Positions 1 through 7,009 of a stretch of DNA of 8,488 nt are shown piece after piece. The notes beneath the pieces are model-generated. The model was not told the origin of the DNA. It saw only the letters and a list, made by a program, of their open reading frames with translations, and searched no databases. The stretch lies in NCBI GenBank assembly GCA_013813075.1, contig JACCSI010000175.1:1-8488 (forward strand). The letters run 5' to 3'. The translations under genes were made by a program, and so were the position numbers. The DNA comes from Acidobacteriota bacterium. Its GTDB lineage: Bacteria > Acidobacteriota > Vicinamibacteria > Vicinamibacterales > UBA2999. Position 1 is the stretch's first letter. Each line of letters starts with the position of its first letter.

Positions 1-1
1 G

Positions 2-358
2 TTCCGCGTCAGCGCCGAGACGCCGCGCTACGCCGAGTTCGCAGATGCCAAAACACTGGTGACGCTCAATGCGCGGCCACTCGGTCGGGACACGTCAGCG
101 CTGCATCCGGGCGACCTGCTGTATTTCCGCCAGTCCGGCCAAGCACAACCCGATCATCTGATGGTGTTTGTCGGCCGATCGTTCTTTGATCCCGGGCACG
201 TGGATTGGGTCGTGTATCACACGGGCCCGACCGAGGAGGGCCCTGGGGAAGTGCGCAAGGTCCGACTGCGCGACCTGCAGCGGCATCCGGCGCCGCGCTG
301 GCGCCCGCTGACGTCGAATCCGCATTTCGTTGGGGTTTATCGGTTGGCCGCGTTATGA
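2..358 (+). CDS. DUF1175 / YfaT-family protein, 3' part only
   Basis: This is the C-terminal 118 residues of a protein whose start lies before the window; the frame is open from base 2 to the TGA at 356-358. Family-typical blocks are visible: PGDLLYFRQ, then DHLMVFVG, then VVYHTGP, a V-R-K-V strand, the HPAPRWRP segment and a closing GVYRL. The order (PGDLLYF, then a histidine in DHLMVFVG) resembles NlpC/P60-type cysteine hydrolases, with the likely catalytic histidine in DHLM. The catalytic cysteine, if there is one, would lie upstream, outside the window. DUF1175 proteins are secreted or periplasmic and are encoded beside alpha-2-macroglobulins, as with E. coli YfaT and YfaS. The same order is seen here, with the stop overlapping the next start as ATGA. 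Family assignment is fairly secure; peptidoglycan or amide hydrolase activity is inference. Confidence 0.82.
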   Translation, partial: FRVSAETPRYAEFADAKTLVTLNARPLGRDTSALHPGDLLYFRQSGQAQPDHLMVFVGRSFFDPGHVDWVVYHTGPTEEGPGEVRKVRLRDLQRHPAPRWRPLTSNPHFVGVYRLAAL

Positions 359-3300
359 CGTTTTCCCGCGGCGCTGCCGCCCACGCCCTCGACAGACTCC
401 GTGCCCTTCTGGACTCGGCCCGTCGTGGCGTGCCCAGCGGATTAAAAGCCGCTGCCGTCCTCGTTGCCCTGTCGCTAGTCGCAACCAGTGTCTCGGCGCA
501 GCCGCTAGACGACGACAACGCGGCGCGCGAGCCGGCGTTCACGTTGTCGAGCAGCGAGATGTTCACGACGCAGGAGCCGCCGACATTCAACCTGACGTTT
601 CGACACATCACTCAATTGGATTTCCGCGTTTACAAAGTCGCCGATGCGATGAAGTTTTTTGCCGGGTTGCGCGACCCGCATCAATTGGGGAGCGCGGACC
701 GGCCGGTGCCGCAAGAGCGGAGCTGGATCGAGCGGCTGGCCGAGTGGAAGACCCGGCAACGCCGCGACATCCGCGGGTTCTTCCGCGGCCAGGTCAGCCC
801 GGTCTACCGCGTCCAGCGCCGGCACAGCCGCGACCGCGAGCAGGTCGCACAACGCGTCGCGCTCAACGAGAGCACCTTCGCGCAGGTGCCGCTGCTCAAT
901 CCCGATCAATTGATGACGTCATGGCGCGAGCTGCTGCCCGATCATCGCGACGCGGAATACCGCCGCGTCCCACTCGACGTCAAGGCGCCTGGCGTGTACC
1001 TCGTCGAAGCCGTATCTGGCGTGCTGCGCGCCTACACCATCGTGGTCGTCTCAGACGTCGGCCTGGTCACGAAAGTCTCGCCCGGACAAGTACTGGTGTT
1101 CGCGGCGGACCGCTTCAGCGGCGAGCCGAGGGCGGGCTGCGACGTCCAGGTGCTGGCGGACCAGAAACTTGCGGGCAGCGGCGTGACGGCCGCGGACGGT
1201 GTCGTGTCACTCGCGTTGGCGGAAGGTAGGGCCGACAATGTCGTGACGGTCGCCCGGTGCGGTGATCACGTCGCGGCGACCGACCCGGGCGGCTGGTTTG
1301 CGGGCGAACCGTTGCGTCAGCTGATCGGCTATGTGTATACCGACAAACCGATTTATCGCCCCGGACACACGGTGCACGTCAAAGCCGTGTTGCGCTGGCG
1401 CGAACGCGACGCCTTGCTCCCGATCGACGCGCGAAGCGTCGAGCTCGCGGTGAGCGACATCAACAACAAAGTCGTCTTTCGCCAGGCCACGACACCGGAC
1501 GCGTTCGGCGCGATACAGGCATCGTTTCCAATCACGTCAACCGCCGCGCTCGGGTTCTACAGTATTCGCGTCGCTTCTGGCGAACAGCAAGCCAATGGCG
1601 GCTTCGAGGTGCAGGAGTACCGCCGCCCCGAATTCGAGGTCATCGTCACTCCGGCCAGCCGCTTCGTGGTGCAGGGGAGCGAAGCGGTGGCAACAGTGCA
1701 GGCACGTTATTACTTCGGGCAGCCGGTCGCACACGCACGCGTCCGCTACGTCGTCAACCAGCAAGCGTATGACTCACCGCTGCGCTGGGACGACAGCGGC
1801 GACGGCGAAGAAGGCCAACAGTATTGGTACGGGGATGACCAGAAGATCCAGGGCGAGCTGCGGCTCGACGCGGAGGGCCGCGGCGAGATTCGCATACCGC
1901 TAGCGGTGGACGACAACGGCCGCGATTACAGCGCCCGCATCGAAGCGCAGGTGATCGATACGAGCAGCCGCGAGGTGAGCGGCAACACCGTCGTGCACGC
2001 CACGTCCGGCCCGTTCCTGATTGCGGCGCAGGTCAACGGCTACATCTTCCGTCCGTCTCAACCGGTCCAGGTCAACCTGCGTGCCGTGGACTACACCGGC
2101 GTCGCGCAGCCCGGCGTGCCCGTCACAGTCGTGCTCGATCAAGTCACGTATCGGAGCGACGCATACTCAGAGCCGCACTCTACTGAAGTTGGAAGAACGA
2201 CAGTGCCCACAGGCGCCAACGGGGAGGCGTCCGCGGTGCTGACGATTCCTGCGGCCGGTGGCTCGTATCGCATACGCGCCGTCGCGCCGGCAGTCGGGCG
2301 CGAAGTGTCGGACGAAACATGGCTGTGGGTCGCCGGGCCGCAGGAGGCGCGTGAGGCCGAAGAAGGCGATCGCTATCTCGAGTTGATGGCAGACAAGCGC
2401 GCCTATGCGCCGGGCGACACCGCGCATCTGGTGGTGCGCGGGGAACCGGTGTCCGGCCCAATGCTGGTGACCAAGGAGGGACAGCAGGTCACCTGGCACC
2501 AGGTTCTGCGCCCGGGCGCAGGCGAGGCGATCGCCGTGCCGGTCGTCGCCGGTGATGTGGGCGACGTCTACGTCCACGTGGCGTTCATGCGCGACGGCCG
2601 ATTGTATCGAGCCGAGCGGCGCCTGTCCGTCCCAGCGACGGATCGCACGCTCCGGATTACGCTCACGGCCGATCGCGCTACGGCCAAGCCGCAGGAGCCC
2701 GGAGTGTTCAGGGTAGATGTGGTCGATGCTGGTGGGGCGCCGGTCAGCGCGCAAGTCAGCCTCGGCGTCATCGATGAAGCGGTCTACGCCGTTCGTGCCG
2801 ACGAGACGCCAGACCCTGTGCGATTTTTCTACCGGCGGGAATACAGCCGCGTCGGCACCGCTTTCTCTCGCGACTACTACTTCACCGGCTTCTCGGGCCC
2901 GGAGCGTCTTCAGCTCGCATCGCGGCGTCGTCGTCCGTTTACGCTGGCGGACTTCAAGGGCGACAAGGAAGTGCAGCCGCAGGTCCGCAAAGAGTTCCCG
3001 GATGCCATTTACTGGATTGGGGATCTCGTCACCGACGCAGCCGGACAGGCGAAGGTGTCGATCAAGTATCCCGATGCACTGACCACGTGGCGGCTGACCG
3101 CGCGGGCTGTGACGCAAGACACCAGGGCAGGCACCGCCACCACGCGCACCACCACCACCAAGGACCTGATCGTACGCGTGATCACGCCTCGATTTCTGAC
3201 CGAAGGCGACGAAGTCGTGCTGCCGACGATCGTCCACAACTACTTGCCGGACACGAAAGACGCCAGCGTCACGTTGACGGCGACCAGCCTCGAACCTGCC

Positions 3301-5124
3301 GCCGGCACTCCCCTGCCAGCCACGAGCGGCGCGCTCACCAGCGGCGGCGAACGTCGCGATAACTGGCCGTTCCGTGCGGGCGCCGCGGGCACCGCCACGG
3401 TCACGGCAACAGCGCGCACCGACTCAGATGGGGACGCTGTGGAATTGCCGATCCCGGTATTGCCGTACGGCTTGCGCCGCGAAGCGGGATCGAGCGGCTC
3501 ATTACTCGGTGCAGCGGAGCACACCGTCACCGTAATGGTTCCGGCAGCGTCGAACCCGGCAGCGCGCGTAGTGTCGGTCTCTCTCGCGCCGTCGCTGGCC
3601 GGGACGATGCTTGGGGCACTCGACTTCCTGACATCGTTTCCATACGGCTGTACCGAACAAACACTGTCGAGCTTTTTGCCGAACCTGATGGTGACGCGCA
3701 CGTTGACGGCGTTGCGGATTGCGCCAACCGAGCGGCTGAATCTTCTCGACCGACAGGTCGCCGCAGGACTGCGTCGGTTGAGCGACTACCAACACGACGA
3801 TGGCGGGTGGGGGTGGTGGAAGACGGACGCGAACCATCCGTTCATGACGGCGTACGCACTTTACGGTCTTACCGAAGCCAAACGCGCGGGCTACCAGGTA
3901 GAGGATGACCGGGTGCGTAGCGGCGCACTGGCGCTGACGCAGATGTATGCGGTGTATCCGAACGCCGAGCCGGACCTCAAGGCGTACATGGCGTACGTCC
4001 TGCGCCGAGCTGCGCCGGAAGGCGACGAGGTCGGCACCCATCGTCACGCCGATGCACTCAATCAGTTGTGGGACGCCCGCGCCCGCATGTCGGCGTATGG
4101 ACGCGCACTCCTGTTGCTGACGCTCGATGACGTGAACGATACGCGCGGCCACGAGCTGGTGCAGACATTGATCGGCGAAGCGCAGACCAAGGGCGATCTC
4201 AGCTGGTGGACCTCCGAACGCGATCCGTTGCTGTTCGATGTTGCCGACACCAGTGTCGAAGCGACCGCGACGGCGCTGAAAGCACTCGCGCGACGCGACC
4301 CTTCCCATGCGCTCCTCGACCGAGGTGTGCGTTGGCTGATGCTCAACCGCAGTGGCGGCTATTGGCACAATACCAAGCAAACGGCGATGGCCCTCTACGG
4401 ACTGCTCGAGGTCCTGCGTGCGCGCAACGAGACGCCACAGGACTTCAGCGTCGACGTGTTCGTCAACGGCACGCGGGCCGGCACCCACACGTTTACGGCC
4501 GCATCGCTGACGGCGCCGGATCCGATCGTGATCAGCGTCCCCGCGGGCGAAGGCGCCAACACGGTGCGGCTGGTCAAGAAGGGTGGCGGGACGCTGTACT
4601 GGTCGGCGCGCGCGACCTATTACGACCCGCAGGGCGCCGCAGCGCGCAGTGGAAGCCGGCAGCTGGCGATTACGCGCACCTACGCCCGCGTCGTCCCCGT
4701 GCGTCAGAAAGATCGCATCGTCTACCAGGAGCAGCCGTTTGATGGGCGCATGAATCCTGGTGACGTGCTGAGCGTGCGCATCACCATTGCCGGTTCAACG
4801 GACTGGCGTTACCTGATTGTCGAAGACCCGCTACCTGCCGGCGTTGAGGCCGTGCAGGACACCACGGCCTACCCCATGGAGCGCGAGGACCGGTGGCGCT
4901 GGTGGTGGGGCTCGCAGACCGAGTATCGCGACAACCGGACCGTGTTCTCCCAGGAACGGTTCGACGCTGGACGGGCCGAGTTTGTCTATCTGATCAAGGC
5001 GATTTCGTCGGGGGAGTTTCGGGCCGTGCCCGCACAGGTGGCGCCGATGTATGTCCCTGGCATCAACGCTGCGTCGGAGCCGCAAACAGTAAAGATTGCG
5101 GTGCCGGGCGGAGGCGCCCAGTGA
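355..5124 (+). CDS. Secreted bacterial alpha-2-macroglobulin with intact thioester
   Basis: A 1589-residue protease-trap protein. Bacterial alpha-2-macroglobulins sit in the periplasm or on the surface; a protease cuts the bait region and the activated thioester then captures it covalently. Visible parts in order: hydrophobic signal segment at residues 30-48 with a probable cut VSA|Q at 48/49 and no lipobox cysteine, so not a lipoprotein like E. coli YfhM; macroglobulin domains including PGVYLVEA near 211 and YTDKPIYRPG at 328-337; bait-region domain from about 676; LGVIDEAVYAV near 803; an arginine-rich variable stretch at about 815-875; the A2M core (WIGDLVTD, TTWRLTARAV) from about 885; thioester CTEQ at 1099-1102; a helical thioester domain with GGWGWWKTD and YWHNTKQTAMALYGLLEVL; C-terminal domain from about 1467. 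The mature chain has only three cysteines, C262 and C302 (likely paired) and C1099. ATG355 was chosen for its ATGA overlap with the previous stop. GTG430 would give a shorter, more typical signal peptide, but neither start has a clear ribosome site. Confidence 0.96.
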   Translation: MTFSRGAAAHALDRLRALLDSARRGVPSGLKAAAVLVALSLVATSVSAQPLDDDNAAREPAFTLSSSEMFTTQEPPTFNLTFRHITQLDFRVYKVADAMKFFAGLRDPHQLGSADRPVPQERSWIERLAEWKTRQRRDIRGFFRGQVSPVYRVQRRHSRDREQVAQRVALNESTFAQVPLLNPDQLMTSWRELLPDHRDAEYRRVPLDVKAPGVYLVEAVSGVLRAYTIVVVSDVGLVTKVSPGQVLVFAADRFSGEPRAGCDVQVLADQKLAGSGVTAADGVVSLALAEGRADNVVTVARCGDHVAATDPGGWFAGEPLRQLIGYVYTDKPIYRPGHTVHVKAVLRWRERDALLPIDARSVELAVSDINNKVVFRQATTPDAFGAIQASFPITSTAALGFYSIRVASGEQQANGGFEVQEYRRPEFEVIVTPASRFVVQGSEAVATVQARYYFGQPVAHARVRYVVNQQAYDSPLRWDDSGDGEEGQQYWYGDDQKIQGELRLDAEGRGEIRIPLAVDDNGRDYSARIEAQVIDTSSREVSGNTVVHATSGPFLIAAQVNGYIFRPSQPVQVNLRAVDYTGVAQPGVPVTVVLDQVTYRSDAYSEPHSTEVGRTTVPTGANGEASAVLTIPAAGGSYRIRAVAPAVGREVSDETWLWVAGPQEAREAEEGDRYLELMADKRAYAPGDTAHLVVRGEPVSGPMLVTKEGQQVTWHQVLRPGAGEAIAVPVVAGDVGDVYVHVAFMRDGRLYRAERRLSVPATDRTLRITLTADRATAKPQEPGVFRVDVVDAGGAPVSAQVSLGVIDEAVYAVRADETPDPVRFFYRREYSRVGTAFSRDYYFTGFSGPERLQLASRRRRPFTLADFKGDKEVQPQVRKEFPDAIYWIGDLVTDAAGQAKVSIKYPDALTTWRLTARAVTQDTRAGTATTRTTTTKDLIVRVITPRFLTEGDEVVLPTIVHNYLPDTKDASVTLTATSLEPAAGTPLPATSGALTSGGERRDNWPFRAGAAGTATVTATARTDSDGDAVELPIPVLPYGLRREAGSSGSLLGAAEHTVTVMVPAASNPAARVVSVSLAPSLAGTMLGALDFLTSFPYGCTEQTLSSFLPNLMVTRTLTALRIAPTERLNLLDRQVAAGLRRLSDYQHDDGGWGWWKTDANHPFMTAYALYGLTEAKRAGYQVEDDRVRSGALALTQMYAVYPNAEPDLKAYMAYVLRRAAPEGDEVGTHRHADALNQLWDARARMSAYGRALLLLTLDDVNDTRGHELVQTLIGEAQTKGDLSWWTSERDPLLFDVADTSVEATATALKALARRDPSHALLDRGVRWLMLNRSGGYWHNTKQTAMALYGLLEVLRARNETPQDFSVDVFVNGTRAGTHTFTAASLTAPDPIVISVPAGEGANTVRLVKKGGGTLYWSARATYYDPQGAAARSGSRQLAITRTYARVVPVRQKDRIVYQEQPFDGRMNPGDVLSVRITIAGSTDWRYLIVEDPLPAGVEAVQDTTAYPMEREDRWRWWWGSQTEYRDNRTVFSQERFDAGRAEFVYLIKAISSGEFRAVPAQVAPMYVPGINAASEPQTVKIAVPGGGAQ
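2782..3006 (+). other. Probable protease bait region of the alpha-2-macroglobulin
   Basis: This coding stretch runs from the end of the conserved GVIDEAVYAV block to the conserved F-P-D-x-x-Y-W block that opens the A2M core, corresponding to roughly residues 810-884. By alignment in memory with human alpha-2-macroglobulin, where the bait lies between a similar V-D-x-S-V-L block and R-K-Y-F-P, this is the bait position. It is rich in Arg, Tyr and Phe (FFYRREYSR; DYYFTGF) and has four consecutive arginines at residues 857-860 (bases 2923-2934). That composition suits trypsin-like and chymotrypsin-like proteases. The exact limits and the cleavage preference are inference. Confidence 0.6.
3649..3660 (+). 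other. Thioester motif CTEQ
   Basis: The codons TGT ACC GAA CAA encode Cys-Thr-Glu-Gln at residues 1099-1102, within FPYGCTEQTLSS. This matches the C-x-E-Q motif of thioester-containing proteins (CGEQ in animal C3 and alpha-2-macroglobulin, CLEQ in E. coli YfhM), in which the cysteine sulfur and glutamine carbonyl form the internal thioester. The flanking pattern P-Y-G-C-x-E-Q-T also fits. Both essential residues are present, so the protein should be able to form the bond. Confidence 0.93.
5110..5114 (+). promoter_or_regulatory. Ribosome binding site for the membrane-protein gene
   Basis: A GGAGG sequence lies six bases before the GTG at 5121, inside the last codons of the alpha-2-macroglobulin gene. 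It decides the start of the next gene: GTG at 5121-5123 overlaps the TGA at 5122-5124 as GTGA, whereas the same frame is open much further upstream. It is the only strong Shine-Dalgarno match at the junctions of this cluster. Confidence 0.8.
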
Positions 5125-5855
5125 TATTGCACCTGGCCGCAATAGCGGCCACTCTCGCGACCGGAGCCGCGGTGTGTGCGGGATTGTACTGGGCGTTTCT
5201 GAATACCCCCGAGTCAAACACCGTCACACTGACGGCTTCGGCACTGCTGGTGTTGGCGATCGGCGTGGCGGCGGGGGTGACGGTCAACACGGCGGTACTT
5301 GTGGCACGCGGGACGAGCCTGCGGCGGGCGCTGGCCGCGGCTGCGCCTGGAGTGTTCTGGTTTCTACTTGCGCTCGTTCCGTCGGTCATCGGCTGGTGGG
5401 CAGTGGGCCGTGTAGACGCCTGGGTCGCGGCACACTCGGGCGAGATCCACGCGTGGCTCATGTCGCGATTTGGCTGGGCCGACATCGGCCGGCTACTCGA
5501 TGCGCAAACCTGGGTCAGCCGCTGGTTACGGTGGGCGGTGTTCCCCATGCTCTCGTTGTCGTTGCTGGCCACGCTCCTGACGAAGGAAGGCGGCGCCCCC
5601 GGCGCGCCCGGCATCACCCGCACCACCTTCGTTCGGCGCGCGTGGCACTGGCGGCCTTTGGCGATTGCGACGCTGGTGTTCGTGTTGCTGTTCGCGCTGC
5701 CCTGGCAGCTCGCAGATTGGCGTCCACAGCTGCCGCCGACCTGGGTAGAGCCCACGGCAGCAGCTGGGCGCCTTGGTGTGGTGCTGCTGCTGGGTCTGGC
5801 CGGCGCTGCCATCCTGATCATCGTAGCGGCCAGGGATCGAGCGACCAATGATTGA
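5121..5855 (+). CDS. Unrecognised six-helix inner-membrane protein
   Basis: A 244-residue hydrophobic protein that I do not recognise as a known family. Six membrane segments can be picked out by eye: about 3-27, 36-62, 73-96, 135-153, 179-198 and 217-237. The loop between the third and fourth is amphipathic and Trp-rich (WVAAHSGEIHAWLMSRFGW). The loop between the fourth and fifth holds a Gly/Pro/Ala stretch and the basic TFVRRAWHWRP; the tail ends in charged residues. No nucleotide-binding, peptidase or transporter signature is evident. The GTG start has a good GGAGG site and overlaps the alpha-2-macroglobulin stop; its own stop overlaps the start of the PilT-like ATPase by eight bases. This placement suggests a membrane partner of either neighbour, perhaps an anchor or platform, but that is context only. 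Gene reality is well supported by spacing, ribosome site and consistent hydrophobicity. Confidence 0.75.
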   Translation: MILHLAAIAATLATGAAVCAGLYWAFLNTPESNTVTLTASALLVLAIGVAAGVTVNTAVLVARGTSLRRALAAAAPGVFWFLLALVPSVIGWWAVGRVDAWVAAHSGEIHAWLMSRFGWADIGRLLDAQTWVSRWLRWAVFPMLSLSLLATLLTKEGGAPGAPGITRTTFVRRAWHWRPLAIATLVFVLLFALPWQLADWRPQLPPTWVEPTAAAGRLGVVLLLGLAGAAILIIVAARDRATND

Positions 5856-6987
5856 CGACATACACGATGACATCGACGCCCTGATCAACGAGCTGAATGC
5901 CACAGGCAATGCGTTGGCCCGCGCCGGCGACCGCGCGCTGCGGCTCGAGGCGCTGCTCTCAGAAGTCGTCGCACGCCGCGGCAGCGACCTGTTGCTCATC
6001 GCCGGCAGCGCACCCGGGATTCGCATCGACGGTGTCATTGCGCGACTGGACGGGGCGGCGCTGGACGGCCTGGACGTCGAGGAAGTCGTCGTGCCCTCAC
6101 TGCCGCCGCACGCCAGGAAGCAATACGAAGCGACCGGGATTGCCGATGCGTCGCTGCGGTTTCCCGACCTCGGACGATTCCGCGTCAACCTGCATCGCGA
6201 ACGCGGCCGTGCCGCGGCCGCAATTCGCGTCCTTCCGGCTCGCGTGCCGAAGCTGCTCGAGCTGGCCTTGCCGCCGGAAGTGACGGCGCTGTCGTCGCTG
6301 CCCCGCGGCCTGGTGCTGATTGGCGGCGCGACCGGCGCCGGCAAGACCACGACGATGGCGGCGCTGGTCGATGAAATCAACCGGCGCGACGCGCGCCATA
6401 TCATCACGGTCGAAGACCCGATTGAATACGAACACCGTCACGATCGCTGCCTGATCGAGCAAGTGGAGATCGGGGCCGACGCGCCTGACTTCCCCACCGC
6501 CCTGCGGAGCGCCGTGCGTCAGGCGCCCGACGTGCTCGTGATTGGCGAAATGCGCGACCACGAATCGATGCGCATTGCGTTGTCCGCCGCTGAGACCGGT
6601 CATCTCGTCTTCAGCAGCCTGCACACCACGGACATCGCCTCGACGATTGCACGCATTTGTGATTCGTTTCCCAACGAACGTCAGAACACGATTCGCCAGG
6701 AGTTGTCGCTGGCGCTTTCAGCCGTCGTCACGCAGACGCTGGTGCCCCGCGTCGGCGGCGGCCGGGTCGCCGCCATCGAATTGTTGATGGTGAGTTACGG
6801 TGCGCGGCAACACATTCGCAGGAACGCCCTGCAGCACCTGCATCAGGAGATGTCGCTGACACGCAAGCAGGGCTCGGTGACGATGGAAGATTCGCTGGCG
6901 CGGCTGGTAAAGGCGGGGTCAATCACGGCTGCTGATGCGGTGGTGCGGGCAGGGCATCCCGACGAGCTCGAATCGATCTTGCGCTGA
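5848..6987 (+). CDS. PilT-type pilus/secretion ATPase
   Basis: A 379-residue member of the PilT/VirB11 hexameric ATPase family, close to the retraction ATPases of type IV pili, which use ATP at the cytoplasmic membrane to depolymerise pilin. The N-domain has GSDLLLIAG at 45-53, the equivalent of the PilT ASDLHL block with its histidine replaced by leucine. The C-domain has Walker A GATGAGKT at 160-167, the Asp box ITVEDPIEYEH at 186-196, Walker B VIGEMRD with the catalytic glutamate E234, and the His box ETGHLVFSSLHTTD at 249-262. The PilT AIRNLIRE motif appears as GARQHIRR at 318-325. An acidic extension of about 32 residues precedes the usual PilT start, making it slightly longer than the common length of about 345-350. 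ATG5848 overlaps the previous stop by eight bases with only a weak ribosome site, so coupling is likely. No pilin, PilB or PilC gene is in view, so which machine it serves is unknown. PilU-like or other secretion roles remain possible. Confidence 0.92.
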   Translation: MIDDIHDDIDALINELNATGNALARAGDRALRLEALLSEVVARRGSDLLLIAGSAPGIRIDGVIARLDGAALDGLDVEEVVVPSLPPHARKQYEATGIADASLRFPDLGRFRVNLHRERGRAAAAIRVLPARVPKLLELALPPEVTALSSLPRGLVLIGGATGAGKTTTMAALVDEINRRDARHIITVEDPIEYEHRHDRCLIEQVEIGADAPDFPTALRSAVRQAPDVLVIGEMRDHESMRIALSAAETGHLVFSSLHTTDIASTIARICDSFPNERQNTIRQELSLALSAVVTQTLVPRVGGGRVAAIELLMVSYGARQHIRRNALQHLHQEMSLTRKQGSVTMEDSLARLVKAGSITAADAVVRAGHPDELESILR

Positions 6988-7009
6988 GTGAGGTTTTGCC
7001 TGGGCGTCG
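6988..7009. other. 22-base convergent intergenic gap, no terminator seen
   Basis: The ATPase stop (TGA, 6985-6987) and the minus-strand stop (CTA on the plus strand, 7010-7012) face each other across 22 bases. I see a short TTTT run at 6994-6997 but no GC-rich stem before it on either strand, so no intrinsic terminator can be called. Termination may be Rho-dependent, or the two transcripts may overlap. Confidence 0.6.

Noticed and set aside
205..354. Extension of the alpha-2-macroglobulin frame upstream to an ATG at 205
   Set aside because: It would overlap the DUF1175 gene by about 150 bases and put 50 low-complexity residues before the signal peptide. The ATG at 355 is better placed.
3127..3165. 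ACC-rich tandem codons that looked like a microsatellite
   Set aside because: They encode a short Thr/Arg stretch inside the A2M core; the run is brief and interrupted, and it fits ordinary GC-rich coding use.
2167..3237. A 356-codon open frame on the minus strand opposite the alpha-2-macroglobulin
   Set aside because: It lies wholly inside a strongly supported gene and its translation is Arg/His-rich without any family motif. Long antisense frames are expected in GC-rich coding DNA.
3502..4488. A 328-codon minus-strand open frame opposite the thioester domain
   Set aside because: Same reasoning: it is antisense to conserved coding sequence, rich in Arg, Val and His, with no recognisable domain and no sensible start context.
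5096..5851. A 251-codon plus-strand frame overlapping the membrane-protein gene
   Set aside because: Its translation is an Arg/Gly/His mixture without hydrophobic segments, whereas the chosen frame gives six clean membrane helices, a GGAGG site and a GTGA junction.
5526..6407. A 293-codon minus-strand frame crossing the junction of the membrane-protein and ATPase genes
   Set aside because: It is Ser/Arg/Ala low-complexity and antisense to the conserved Walker A region, so it is a shadow.
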